A DNA stretch of 43,778 nt from CAYJLW01 sp964370965. Lineage in GTDB: Bacteria; Actinomycetota; Acidimicrobiia; UBA2766. A program made the translations under genes and the position numbers. Below, piece after piece: positions 8,856 to 16,765 of the stretch. Location of the stretch: assembly GCA_964370965.1 (NCBI GenBank), contig CAYJLW010000030.1, forward strand, positions 1 through 43,778. The letters are read 5' to 3'. The first letter of the stretch is position 1. Each line of letters starts with the position of its first letter. Below the pieces are notes generated by a model that saw only the letters and a list, made by a program, of their open reading frames with translations, ran no database searches and was not told the DNA's origin.

Positions 8856-9292
8856 AGATCCTCGACCTCAACGTCCTGGTCTACGCCACCGACGCGGAGT
8901 CTGCCCACCACGCCTCGGCGAAGCCCTGGCTCGACGGGCTGCTGGCGACGACGGAAACCGTCGGGATCCCGACCGCGGTCGCCGTCGGCTACGTCCGGCT
9001 CACGACGAGCCCCCGGGTCATGGTCGAACCGCTCGACGCCGCAGCGGCCATCTCGATCGTGACGGGTTGGCTGCGTCGCCCCACTGTCACCACCCCGGCG
9101 CCGACGCGACGCCACTTCGAGATCCTCGGGGAGCTGCTCGCTCCCGTCGGGACCGCCGGAAACCTCGTGTCCGACGCCCACCTCGGTGCCCTGGCGATCG
9201 AGCACGGCGCCGAGCTGTGCTCCTACGACCACGACGTCGGGCGCTTCGGCGGGGTGGTGTGGGTGAACCCTGCGGACGCCTCCGGCGCCTGA
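8852..9292 (+). CDS. vapC: VapC-type PIN-domain toxin
   Basis: This 146-residue PIN-domain ribonuclease is predicted to cleave RNA when released from VapB. The metal-binding acidic residues visible are D5 (in KILDLNVLVYA), D108 (in NLVSDAHLGALA) and D126/D128 (in CSYDHDVGRF). The position that carries glutamate in classical VapC proteins reads TAVAVGYVRL here, without an acid. That is typical of the mycobacterial-type subgroup ending in a WVNP motif, which this protein also has. The GTG start overlaps the antitoxin stop (GTGA). The gene ends 15 bases from the convergent GH4 gene. The module looks intact. Confidence 0.92.
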   Translation: MKILDLNVLVYATDAESAHHASAKPWLDGLLATTETVGIPTAVAVGYVRLTTSPRVMVEPLDAAAAISIVTGWLRRPTVTTPAPTRRHFEILGELLAPVGTAGNLVSDAHLGALAIEHGAELCSYDHDVGRFGGVVWVNPADASGA

Positions 9293-9307
9293 GCGGGGCC
9301 CGCCGTC

Positions 9308-10660
9308 CTAGAACGGGAGGTGGTCCCGCTGCAGTTCCAGCAACTCCTCGAACATCGCCCGGCACGCCGCCTCGTCCGGCGGTGAGTTCGGGTCCTCGAT
9401 GACGGCCCGCAGGGCGAGGGCGGGGTCGTGGGTGAGGGCGGACTCGACGACGAGGTCCTGCAGGGCCACCTGGGTGGCGATGTGGCCGGCGATCGGCTCC
9501 ACGACGGGGGGCATCACCTCGGGATGCACGCCGTCGCCGTCGACACGGGCGGGCACCTCCACGACCGCGCCCTCGGCGACGTTGGGGACGTACCCGGCGT
9601 TGGGCACGTTGACGGCGAGGACCGACGTCGGCTCCCCGGTCCACATGGCCGACACGATCGGGACGACCTCCTCCCAGCTGTGCCCGATCCACCCCACGGG
9701 GAGCGGCACGCGGGTGGTGGCGAACCAGCCGGCGAGGCGTTCGGTGTAGGCGTCGATGCGCTCGAAGAGGTCCACGGGGGTGGGGTGGTAGGCGGCGACG
9801 TCGAGCGCGAACGGGAGGTACTCGCCGATGTGGCTGTCGACCGAGCACGGGACGACGCCGTAGGTGCGGACCATGTGCGCCACCAGGGGCAGGTACACCT
9901 GGTCGGCCAGGGCGCCGAGGGGCGCCGAACGCATCATCGCCTTCGTGAGGCGGACGGTGAGGGGCGAGAAGTCGAAGTACTCCCGGGCGAAGAGGTCCCG
10001 GATGCGGGGGACGAGGTCCTCGCCGGTGCGCCTGTGGCGGATCTCGGTGAAGAAGGTGAAGTGGTTGATGCCCGACGCCTTCGCCTCCACGTCCCGCACC
10101 CGCATCCGCAGCATCCGGGCGAGGCGGTGCAACCCGATCGGCATCTCGTGGCACATCCCGACGTTGTGCACACCGGTGCCGCGGTTGACCGCCAGGGTCA
10201 CGCGGCTCATCGGGTTGGTGAGGTTGAGCAGGAACGCATCCGGGCAGTGCTGCTCGATGCCGGCGCAGATGCCCAGCGTGTTCTTGATGCTGCGCAGCGA
10301 GTGGAACACGGCGCCCGGGCCGCCGTTCTCCCCGTTGATCTGGCGGGCGCCGTGGCGGTTGGGGATCTCGAAGTCCTGGCGCCAGAAGCGGAACCGGCCG
10401 ATCTCGGCGCTGCTCAACACGAAGTCCGCACCCGCGAGGGCCGTGGCGGGATCGGTGCTGTAGTCGAGGACGACCGGCGCTGCGTTGGCGGCGTTCAACT
10501 TGCAGGCGAAGCGGTACGCCCGGAGCAGGCGGTCCTCGTTGACGTCGTGGAGCACGAGCCGACTGCCGGCGAGAGCAGGGGTGTGGATGACGTCGTTGAC
10601 CATGGTGGGCCCGAAGGACATCCCTCCGGCGCCCACCAGCGTGATCTTCGGGCCCTTCAT
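9308..10660 (-). CDS. Glycoside hydrolase family 4 (alpha-galactosidase/glucosidase type)
   Basis: This 450-residue enzyme belongs to GH4, whose members cleave glycosides by an oxidation-elimination mechanism using NAD+ and a divalent metal. The N-terminal Rossmann motif is KITLVGAGGMSFGP. The metal and active-site signature includes NLTNPM (about 146-151), C170 and H171 in GMCHE, and H200 in GINHF. The C-terminal half contains the conserved VNVPNAGYVPNV. The motif NGENGGPGA and the CHE arrangement resemble LplD/AglA-type alpha-glycosidases (alpha-galacturonidase or alpha-galactosidase) more than 6-phospho-glycosidases, but the substrate is not certain. The frame is open upstream; the ATG at 10660 fits the family start and has a GAGAGGGG ribosome-binding site. 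It is probably a single gene with a TAGTTT -10 element at 10708-10713. Confidence 0.92.
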   Translation of the reverse strand: MKGPKITLVGAGGMSFGPTMVNDVIHTPALAGSRLVLHDVNEDRLLRAYRFACKLNAANAAPVVLDYSTDPATALAGADFVLSSAEIGRFRFWRQDFEIPNRHGARQINGENGGPGAVFHSLRSIKNTLGICAGIEQHCPDAFLLNLTNPMSRVTLAVNRGTGVHNVGMCHEMPIGLHRLARMLRMRVRDVEAKASGINHFTFFTEIRHRRTGEDLVPRIRDLFAREYFDFSPLTVRLTKAMMRSAPLGALADQVYLPLVAHMVRTYGVVPCSVDSHIGEYLPFALDVAAYHPTPVDLFERIDAYTERLAGWFATTRVPLPVGWIGHSWEEVVPIVSAMWTGEPTSVLAVNVPNAGYVPNVAEGAVVEVPARVDGDGVHPEVMPPVVEPIAGHIATQVALQDLVVESALTHDPALALRAVIEDPNSPPDEAACRAMFEELLELQRDHLPF

Positions 10661-10776
10661 GGCTGTGGCGCCCCTCTCGGCTCGACCGGGCGGCTCCCCG
10701 AGGCGGGAAACTACTCCGGTGCCGCCGGTGGACCCGGCCCCCCCCGGACGATGCGCCCCACCGCACCCGCTCAGGG

Positions 10777-10827
10777 CCGTTCTGGGGAGCCCACGCACGG
10801 GATCCCGTGCGTGGGCTCCCAGAACGG
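10777..10827. repeat. 51-base near-perfect palindrome
   Basis: Arms of 26 and 25 bases (10777-10802 and 10803-10827) are exact reverse complements apart from one extra G in the left arm, with no loop between them. The centre is GGGATCCC and each arm contains GCCCACGCACGGG. It lies 45 bases downstream of the minus-strand dienelactone-hydrolase-like gene and about 115 bases upstream of the GH4 start. It could be a terminator, although no T-run follows on either strand, or a cruciform or REP-like repeat. It is much longer than the other terminator hairpins in the window. Confidence 0.85.
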
Positions 10828-10871
10828 GTAGCGGCCCCGCCCCGCCTCCGCGGCTCCGCGCTGCCAGGCTC

Positions 10872-11519
10872 TCAGGCGGGGAGGTGTCGATCGAGGAAGG
10901 CGAGGGTGCGCCGCCAGGCGAGGCGGGCAGCGTTGGGGTCGTAGGCGTCGGGACGGTCCCATTCGAAGAACCAGTGGCCTGTGCCGGGGTACCGGTGGAT
11001 CTCGAGATCGCGGCCGGCGGCCCGGAGGCGCTGCTCCTGGCGGACCACGCCGGTCGGGGTCACGAACGGGTCGGTCTCGGCAAGATGGAACTGGAAGGCG
11101 GAGCGGCTCGCCGAGAAGTCGCCCGCACGGGTCGCATAGAAGACGGTGGTCGCCGAGATCGGTGGGGTTTCGGGGCGCGACTGCTTCGCCAGCCACAGCG
11201 CCCAGTGACCCCCCATCGAGAAGCCGATCTGGGCCACGGCGGCGGCCCCGGAGTCCGCGCAAGCAGCTTCGATCCCCACCAGGATCTTGCGCCACATCGG
11301 CCGGCGGCGTTTGCGGCTCCGGAGACGGGCGGCCTCCTCAGGCGTCGCCGCCGTCTCGCCCTCGTAGAGGTCCGGCGCCACGGCGGCGTAGCCCGCGGCG
11401 GCGAGGTCGTCGCAGACTCCCGTCACAACCGGGGTCAGCCCCCACCAGGCGTGCAGGACGGCGACGGTTGCCCGGGCCCGTCCGGGGGGCAGTGCCACGT
11501 AGGCGCCTGCCGGTGTCAC
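10872..11519 (-). CDS. Dienelactone hydrolase family protein
   Basis: This 215-residue alpha/beta hydrolase belongs to the dienelactone hydrolase family. The probable catalytic triad is S101 (QIGFSMGGH), D150 (ETDPFV) and H182 (GTGHWF). Classical dienelactone hydrolases use cysteine as nucleophile, so this serine variant may be a general esterase rather than a ring-cleavage pathway enzyme. VLHAWWGL, carrying the oxyanion-hole region, is well conserved. The start is a GTG at 11519 that overlaps the stop of a short upstream frame by four bases, suggesting translational coupling. No signal peptide is present. Confidence 0.88.
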   Translation of the reverse strand: MTPAGAYVALPPGRARATVAVLHAWWGLTPVVTGVCDDLAAAGYAAVAPDLYEGETAATPEEAARLRSRKRRRPMWRKILVGIEAACADSGAAAVAQIGFSMGGHWALWLAKQSRPETPPISATTVFYATRAGDFSASRSAFQFHLAETDPFVTPTGVVRQEQRLRAAGRDLEIHRYPGTGHWFFEWDRPDAYDPNAARLAWRRTLAFLDRHLPA

Positions 11520-11668
11520 CCGGGCCGGCGGAGGTGGCAGGGACTCCGGTGGAGCGCTACCCGGCTGCGGGACGCCCTCTTTTGCACGGGACCGAGCGTC
11601 GAGAGCGCCCGGCGGAGACGCTCGCGTAGAGCGGCGCTGTCGTCGTGTGCCGCGACGGAGTCGGTCAT
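11516..11668 (-). CDS. Short coupled upstream ORF (50 codons), possibly a truncated gene
   Basis: The frame begins with an ATG preceded by GGAG at a good distance (8 bases). It reads MTDSVAAHDDSAALRERLRR and continues as a basic, less ordered peptide. Its TGA overlaps the GTG of the hydrolase gene (GTGA), the overlap used by many operon pairs in this window. The first 25 codons look coding; the last 20 look degenerate. It may be a short peptide that couples translation, or the 5' end of a gene whose middle has been lost. I recognise no family. Confidence 0.4.
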   Translation of the reverse strand: MTDSVAAHDDSAALRERLRRALSTLGPVQKRASRSRVALHRSPCHLRRPG

Positions 11669-11869
11669 GAACCCGTCTCCACAGATGTCGGGGCGCGCGA
11701 AGGAGCGAGTTTCGTCAGGGACATGTCGGTACTGCCACTCGCGTTCTCCGTCGCCGATCCCTTTGTCTAGCGAATGCGCATGGCATACCGCGGCGGCGGA
11801 GTTCGCGACGTGCCGGGCGTGCCCGCCCATGGGACAAGATGCCGCCCCTCGTCCTCGTTCGGTTCGGGG

Positions 11870-11875
11870 CACAAT
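11870..11875 (+). promoter_or_regulatory. -10 element of the nucleosidase gene
   Basis: CACAAT ends 6 bases before the ATG at 11882, again predicting a leaderless transcript. No Shine-Dalgarno sequence is present in the few bases between. Confidence 0.4.
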
Positions 11876-11881
11876 GATGCG

Positions 11882-12595
11882 ATGACGGATGGCCCCGTGG
11901 TGCGCCGGGTCGGGATCCTCGCGCCCATGCAGATCGAACTGGACCCGATCGTGCGCCGCCTGGCTTTGGAGCCGGACGGGGATGTGTACGGCGGCCGGGT
12001 CGGTGGCGTGGAGGTGGTCGTGATGCTGGCCGGGGTCGGGATGGCGGCCGGTGCCCGGGCCGCGCGACGGATGCTGGAGCGCGGCGTCGACTGGGTCATG
12101 GTCGTGGGCGTCGCCGGTGGTGTGGACGCGGCGGCATCGCGAATCGGCGACGTGGTACGCCCCGAGACGGTCACGCATCGCGAGCGGGGGCTCTCGTTCC
12201 GGCCCCACGACGTCGACGGCGCCCCCCGGGCGGGCACCCTGAGCTGTGGCGACGACCTTGTGACCGACCGTGACACGCTGTCAGCGATGGCCGCCGAGGG
12301 TGTGGTCGCTCTCGACATGGAGACGGCCGCCGTGGCGGAGGTGTGCGAGGCGGCGGGATGCCCCTGGTCGGTGTTCCGTACCATCAGCGACTTCGCCGGG
12401 GAGGGCCTCGTGGACGAGGCGGTCTTCGCGATGGCCCGTCCGGACGGTTCCGTCGACGTCGATGCCGTGCAGCGGTACCTCCGCGGGAACCCCGAAGGCC
12501 TCGACACGCTCGCCCGCCTCGCCCGTGACGCCGGGGTCGCCGTCGAGGCGGCCGCGAGCGCCGCCGCCGCTGCCTGCGCGCGGCTCTCGCCCTGA
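11882..12595 (+). CDS. Nucleoside phosphorylase/hydrolase family, MTA/SAH nucleosidase-like
   Basis: This 237-residue protein belongs to the purine nucleosidase/phosphorylase superfamily and is closest in motif order to 5'-methylthioadenosine/S-adenosylhomocysteine nucleosidase. The sequence GILAPMQIELDPI corresponds to the N-terminal active-site glutamate region. VVGVAGGVD is the glycine-rich strand, and ALDMETAAVAEV (E147) and RTISDFAGE (D170) supply the ribose-binding glutamate and the catalytic aspartate. It would cleave the glycosidic bond of thioadenosine-type nucleosides; futalosine hydrolase is an alternative. The frame is open upstream, but the ATG at 11882 fits the family N-terminus and the -10 element before it. 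Confidence 0.82.
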   Translation: MTDGPVVRRVGILAPMQIELDPIVRRLALEPDGDVYGGRVGGVEVVVMLAGVGMAAGARAARRMLERGVDWVMVVGVAGGVDAAASRIGDVVRPETVTHRERGLSFRPHDVDGAPRAGTLSCGDDLVTDRDTLSAMAAEGVVALDMETAAVAEVCEAAGCPWSVFRTISDFAGEGLVDEAVFAMARPDGSVDVDAVQRYLRGNPEGLDTLARLARDAGVAVEAAASAAAAACARLSP

Positions 12596-12712
12596 GGGCC
12601 CGCGGGCGCTCGTCGCCGGACGCGACGCCGAAAATGAAGCTGATTCCCCGGCATCCCGGGACAACAGCAGCAGTTCAGCCCGGCTCCCGGTTGGCCGCCC
12701 GGGGTTTCCGGA

Positions 12713-12736
12713 GGCCGTCCCGGGGCGGGACGGGCC
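12713..12736. terminator. Hairpin between convergent genes
   Basis: A 7-base-pair GC stem (CCGTCCC/GGGACGG) with a 5-base loop, extended by two more pairs past a bulge. It lies between the stop of the nucleosidase gene and the stop of the DyP gene, so it may serve both strands. No T-run follows, as is common in high-GC genomes. Confidence 0.45.
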
Positions 12737-12757
12737 GGACGTTCTGAGTCGGTCGCC

Positions 12758-13639
12758 TCACCCCAGGGCGACGAGGTCCTCGAGGGAGGGAACGAAGTAG
12801 TAAGAGCCGCTCACCGGCCTGGTGAAGTCGGTGAGGTGGTCGTGGAGGCCGTCGCCGGAGTGGCCGAACATGCGGCGGAGCATCTTCTCGAAACGGCCCG
12901 GGTCGGCGCTGAAGGCGACGAAGTAGAGGCCGGCCTCCGACACGGTGCCGTAGGGGATGCTGCGCCGGTAGATTTCAAGCTCCTCGCCGTCCTCCTCGAT
13001 GACGACCCGGGCGATGTGGGCAGTGGGGGCCTTGGTGTCGTCGTCGAGCTCCACGCTGGCGTCCTTGGTGCGGCCGATGGCGGCCTCCTGTTCGGGGACC
13101 GGGAGGGCATCGAAGGCGGCGAGGTCGTGGACCCAGCGCTGTGTCATGGCGAAGGAGCCGCCGGCGCCAGGGTGTCCGCGGGGGACCAGGGCCACGCCCG
13201 GGGCCTCCGCGACCGGCGGGTTCTCGGTGCCGTCGACGAAGCCGGTGAGGTCTCGGCTGTCGTGGTAGACGAACCCGGCCGTTTCGGCGGCGAGGGCCGC
13301 CACCGGGGCGAGGGCCGCGGCCGCGGAGCGGGCAGCGTCAAGCATGACGTCCTCGCCGGCACCGTGGAGCCAGACCCAGATGTCGTGGGGCGTGCGCGCC
13401 ACCCCCGGGATCTCCGGGAAGCCGGTGAGGCCCTCGGGCGTTTCCGGGCCGAGGCGGCGCCACAGGTCCGGGCCCACGCCGACGACGGCGTTGAAGGCCG
13501 CCGACGCCCAGGCGTCCCGCCAGAGGTCCGCCAGAGCGCCGCCGACGGCGCCGTCACCGGCGTCCGCGCTGAGGTCGAACTCGAGGTGTCTGTGCGTGCG
13601 GGTCCCCTGCGCGAACACGCCCGGCTGCGAGGTGGCCAA
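12758..13639 (-). CDS. Dye-decolorising (DyP-type) haem peroxidase
   Basis: This 293-residue protein matches compact DyP peroxidases of the YfeX/TyrA-like group, which oxidise bulky substrates with hydrogen peroxide using haem b. It has the distal GxxDG motif as GFVDGTEN with D136, the proximal haem ligand H208 in TAHIARV, the distal arginine in YRRSIPYG and the C-terminal GLYFVAFSADPGRFEKML. No Tat signal or encapsulin-targeting tail is evident, and the C-terminus ends at SLEDLVALG. The start is a TTG at 13639, supported by a GGGAG ribosome-binding site 6 bases upstream and by the family N-terminus SQPGVFAQGTRTHRHLEFDL. No encapsulin gene is nearby. Confidence 0.93.
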   Translation of the reverse strand: MATSQPGVFAQGTRTHRHLEFDLSADAGDGAVGGALADLWRDAWASAAFNAVVGVGPDLWRRLGPETPEGLTGFPEIPGVARTPHDIWVWLHGAGEDVMLDAARSAAAALAPVAALAAETAGFVYHDSRDLTGFVDGTENPPVAEAPGVALVPRGHPGAGGSFAMTQRWVHDLAAFDALPVPEQEAAIGRTKDASVELDDDTKAPTAHIARVVIEEDGEELEIYRRSIPYGTVSEAGLYFVAFSADPGRFEKMLRRMFGHSGDGLHDHLTDFTRPVSGSYYFVPSLEDLVALG

Positions 13640-13683
13640 GTTCGACTCCCGTCTCTCCCGTGTGCCGGCTTCCCGGTTCGGCG

Positions 13684-13713
13684 ATTATTGCCGACGGACC
13701 CCGGCCGTGTCCC
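13684..13713 (-). promoter_or_regulatory. Promoter of the DyP gene
   Basis: On the minus strand, GGGACA (13713-13708) and AATAAT (13689-13684) are separated by 18 bases. The predicted transcript starts about 40 bases before the TTG. This is the only AT-rich patch in the region. The RRM gene has the same GGGACA-18-base arrangement. Confidence 0.45.
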
Positions 13714-13799
13714 AACCACCCGAGTGCCCGGTCCAGGACCCCGGCTTCGGGCGGTAGGGTTGCCCGGCCGGCAGTCACACGACCGGGGGGAACAGAGTC

Positions 13800-14471
13800 A
13801 TGAGGCGTCAGGTCGCCGTGTTCACATCCGCAGCGCTCGCGCTCGCGCTCGCCGTGACTGCCTGTGCCAACGAGTCCGAGGATGCCGACACGGGGACGTC
13901 CGCAGCGCACCCGGAGAACGCCTCCGCGTCGGTGTTCTGCAAGAGCATGCAGGAGTTCGACGACGTGCTCGGCGCGCTCGAGAGCGAGGAGAACACCGAG
14001 GCGAACGTGCAGCAGGCCGTCACGATCAGCGCGGACGTCGCCGACGCTGCCCCCGAAGACGTGAAGGCCGCCGCCCAGGCGTTCGCGTCCGGGTGGACGG
14101 CCATCGAGGGCGAGGCCCGGAAATCGGGCTACGACGCCTCGCAGATCTCCGCCGAGGCCCGCCAGGTGTGGGACAACCCCACGACCAACAAGGAGGTCGC
14201 GGAGCTCGTGGACTACGCCACGGAGAACTGCGGCCAGACCTACGAGCAGGTGCAAGGCACGTCGGCGGCTGCACCTGCTACTCCCGCGGCGACCGGCGGT
14301 GGCGCCGGTGGCGGCGGTTCCGACGAGGGTGGCGGCTCGGGCGGCGGCGACGAGGACGACGGCGGCGGCTCGGGCGGCGGCGACGGCGGTTCCGGCGGGG
14401 GTGAGGGTGGTCCCGGTGGCGGTTGCGGCCACGGCGGCTGGGACGGCTACGGGGGCGGCGGCTGCAGCTGA
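13800..14471 (+). CDS. Lipoprotein with Gly-rich C-terminal tail
   Basis: This 223-residue exported protein has a type II signal peptide with lipobox VTAC, predicting lipidation at C22. Residues 40-150 are acidic and helical (FCKSMQEFDDVLGALESEEN) with two cysteines that could pair. From about residue 160 to the end the protein is almost only Gly with scattered Ser, Asp and Glu, and it closes with CGHGGWDGYGGGGCS. The helical part resembles small actinobacterial lipoproteins of unknown function. A GGGGGGAA ribosome-binding site precedes the ATG, and TAGGGT at 13755-13760 is a possible -10 element. A hairpin follows the stop directly. The function is unknown. Confidence 0.85.
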   Translation: MRRQVAVFTSAALALALAVTACANESEDADTGTSAAHPENASASVFCKSMQEFDDVLGALESEENTEANVQQAVTISADVADAAPEDVKAAAQAFASGWTAIEGEARKSGYDASQISAEARQVWDNPTTNKEVAELVDYATENCGQTYEQVQGTSAAAPATPAATGGGAGGGGSDEGGGSGGGDEDDGGGSGGGDGGSGGGEGGPGGGCGHGGWDGYGGGGCS

Positions 14472-14487
14472 CGACCCCGCCGGGTCG
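14472..14487 (+). terminator. Hairpin immediately after the lipoprotein stop
   Basis: A perfect 6-base-pair stem CGACCC/GGGTCG with a 4-base loop begins on the base after the TGA. A terminator is likely, although no T-run follows. Confidence 0.45.
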
Positions 14488-14540
14488 GCCGCTGCTCCGG
14501 GAGTCGATCCCGGCGCTGTCCCCTCGACGGGCGGTCAATC

Positions 14541-14546
14541 TACAGT
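14541..14546 (+). promoter_or_regulatory. Possible -10 element of the FAD oxidoreductase gene
   Basis: TACAGT lies 61 bases before the ATG at 14608 in a locally AT-richer patch. The upstream -35 region is poor. A GAGGAGG ribosome-binding site precedes the start, so this gene is leadered. Confidence 0.3.
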
Positions 14547-14607
14547 CGGGCTCGCGGGCGGTGCGACCCCGGCCCGCAGCACTGCGCCCGCCACGAGGAG
14601 GCCCCGG

Positions 14608-15939
14608 ATGCACGGACAGGACTTCGCCGAGAAGAGCTACTGGCTCACGACCCGGCCCTACGAGCCCGGTTCCCCCCTCGAAGGTGAGGTCGACGTCGAC
14701 GTGGCGATCGTGGGCGGGGGCTTCACCGGGTTGTCCACGGCGCACTTCCTCAAGGAGGCCGCCCCGCACCTGCGTGTGGCCGTGCTCGAGGCAGAGGTCG
14801 TGGGCTTCGGCGCCAGCGGCCGCAACGGCGGCTTCTCGATGACGAAGATCGGCATGATGCACAGCCTCACGGCCCTGCGCTTCGGGAAGGCCCGCGCCGT
14901 GGAGGCCCACGAGTACGCCGACCGCGCAGTGTCCCTCGTGCACTCCCTGGTCGGCGACCTCGGCCTCGACTGCGACTACGAGCACAACGGGTTCCTCTGG
15001 GTCGCCACGTCCGAGAAGTTCCGCCGGCGCCTCGAGAAGGAGCTCCACCTCGTGCACAGGCTCGGCATCGAGGGCGTCCACCACATCGACGCCGGGGAGC
15101 TCCACAAGCGCGTCCAGAGTCCCCTCTACGTCGGCGGCGCCTGGTGGGAGCCCAACTGCGGGATCCTGAACCCGGCGAAGCTCGCCTGGTCCTGGCGCGA
15201 CGTCGTCACCGCCCAGGGTGTGGACGTCTTCGAGCGCACGCCGGTGACCGAGATCGCCCGCGGCGGCGGGCGGTCCCTGCTCACGACCGCGGCGGGGCGG
15301 GTGCGGGCCGAAAAGGTCGTGTACGCCACGAACGCCTGGTCGCATCTCTTCGCCCCCATGCAGTCCAAGCAGGTCCCGGTGTGGACCTACATCGTCCTCA
15401 CCGAGCCCCTCACGGACGCCCAGCGGGACGCCGTCGGCTGGCAGGGCCGCGAGGGGATCGAGGACTTCCGGGACCTCGTGCACTACTACCGCCAGACCGT
15501 CGACGGCCGCATCGTGTGGGGGGGACGCGACGTGGGCCTCACCAGGGGCAGCGACATGGACCGCGACCGCGACGAGGACGTCTTCGCCGCGCTCCGCTCC
15601 GACCTCGTCGCCACCTTCCCCGCCCTCGATGGCATCGGTTTCACGCACGCCTGGGGCGGGCCCGTCTCGGCACCCCTCGACCTGTTCCCCGTGATCGGCC
15701 ACGCCGGAGGCAAGGACCACGTGTACGTGCTGGGCTGCGTGGGCCACGGGGTGTCGGTCACCCACCTCCACGGCCAGACCGTGACCGACCTCCTCCTGGA
15801 GCGGGACACGGATCTCGCGAACACGTTCTTCGTCGACCGTCGTGTGATCCCGTTCCCGCCCGAACCCCTCCGCCACCACGTCATGAACGGCATCGCCGGC
15901 TTCATGCGCTGGGAGGACCGCCGCTACGACGTGGTCTGA
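14608..15939 (+). CDS. FAD-dependent amine oxidase, DAO/PuuB-like
   Basis: This 443-residue flavoprotein of the D-amino-acid oxidase family resembles gamma-glutamylputrescine oxidase (PuuB) and related amine oxidases. It has the dinucleotide-binding motif VDVAIVGGGFTGLSTAHFL (about residues 29-47), the second FAD-contact segment GFGASGRNGGFS typical of PuuB-like enzymes, and a C-terminal FAD strand around YVLGCVGHGVSVTHLHG. It probably oxidises a secondary or primary amine to an aldehyde with oxygen, releasing hydrogen peroxide. No polyamine-pathway partner genes are adjacent. The frame is open further upstream over the Gly-rich tail region of the preceding gene, but the ATG at 14608 has a good GAGGAGG site. 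Confidence 0.9.
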   Translation: MHGQDFAEKSYWLTTRPYEPGSPLEGEVDVDVAIVGGGFTGLSTAHFLKEAAPHLRVAVLEAEVVGFGASGRNGGFSMTKIGMMHSLTALRFGKARAVEAHEYADRAVSLVHSLVGDLGLDCDYEHNGFLWVATSEKFRRRLEKELHLVHRLGIEGVHHIDAGELHKRVQSPLYVGGAWWEPNCGILNPAKLAWSWRDVVTAQGVDVFERTPVTEIARGGGRSLLTTAAGRVRAEKVVYATNAWSHLFAPMQSKQVPVWTYIVLTEPLTDAQRDAVGWQGREGIEDFRDLVHYYRQTVDGRIVWGGRDVGLTRGSDMDRDRDEDVFAALRSDLVATFPALDGIGFTHAWGGPVSAPLDLFPVIGHAGGKDHVYVLGCVGHGVSVTHLHGQTVTDLLLERDTDLANTFFVDRRVIPFPPEPLRHHVMNGIAGFMRWEDRRYDVV

Positions 15940-15961
15940 ACGCGTCGGTGAGCGTCCGGAG

Positions 15962-16735
15962 TCAACGGGCGGAGTACTCCACGAGGTCGAGAGAGACCGT
16001 CGCCGAGGTCTCGCGGACGAGTCCCACGCCTCGGCAGTAGAACTTGCTTTCCCTGTGGCCGCTCACAGGGTCGAGGTCGTCGGTCTCGATGCAGTCCGAG
16101 AAGGTGCCCGCCGGGACGGTGACGGTGACGGCCGTGGCGACCACCGTGGAGTGGTCCTCGGCGACGCCGGGAGCGCGTTCCTGGTCGAAACGGGCGCCCA
16201 CGGTGAGGCGGGCGGGCATGAAGAGGCCGGGTCGGGCGCCGTCGCGGCCGGCGAGCCACTGGCCGCCGTGGCCGGTGACGCGGCCGTCCTCGTAGTCGGT
16301 CACTCGCTCGCCCAGGTAGGCGACGTCGCCGGAGGAGCGCTGCGCGTAGTAGTCCTCGGTGCTCTCGACGAGTTCGCCGTTCTCGTAGTCGGAGACGTCC
16401 ACGACCGTCACGGTGACGCCGGCGACCGTAGCGGTCTCGTCGCGGACGCGCGACTCCACCCGGAGGGTCGTCGCCGCCCCCGTGTCGGCCGACACCTCCT
16501 CGCCCTCGAAGACGGCGCGGCGCGTCGTGGTGAAGGCGACGTAGGGGTGGTCGACCGCGGGGGAGAATCCGGAGCGGTCGAAGCCCCGTCTGTCCGAGGA
16601 CGCGCCCCGGACACCCGTCCCCTCGCCCGGGCCGCCTCGGGCGCCGCAGGCCACCAGGGTCGCGAGGATGACGAGGAGCGCCCCGAGGCCGCCCGCGAGC
16701 CCCGGGCCGTGGCGGTGACGGGTCCTACGTGGCAT
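15962..16735 (-). CDS. Lipoprotein of unknown function, divergent from the two-component system
   Basis: This 257-residue protein begins with a signal peptide and the lipobox LVAC, so C30 is probably lipidated and the protein sits outside the membrane. The mature part is a beta-rich domain. Two cysteines near the C-terminus (FSDCIETDDLDP and SKFYCRGVGLVRE) resemble a conserved ending of secreted actinobacterial proteins of unknown function. The ATG at 16735 has a strong GGGAGG site. The promoter carries a two-repeat operator and a CACACT -10 element facing this gene, mirroring the promoter of the response regulator. It is therefore a likely target, or sensory partner, of that two-component system. 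Confidence 0.85.
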   Translation of the reverse strand: MPRRTRHRHGPGLAGGLGALLVILATLVACGARGGPGEGTGVRGASSDRRGFDRSGFSPAVDHPYVAFTTTRRAVFEGEEVSADTGAATTLRVESRVRDETATVAGVTVTVVDVSDYENGELVESTEDYYAQRSSGDVAYLGERVTDYEDGRVTGHGGQWLAGRDGARPGLFMPARLTVGARFDQERAPGVAEDHSTVVATAVTVTVPAGTFSDCIETDDLDPVSGHRESKFYCRGVGLVRETSATVSLDLVEYSAR

Positions 16736-16765
16736 GTTTCCTCCCGTGGTGTCGTCGTCGGGCGC

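Noticed and set aside
11516..12208. Longer minus-strand frame through the nucleosidase region
   Set aside because: Upstream of 11668 it is antisense to the nucleosidase gene and its upstream region; only the last 50 codons have a ribosome-binding site and plausible composition.
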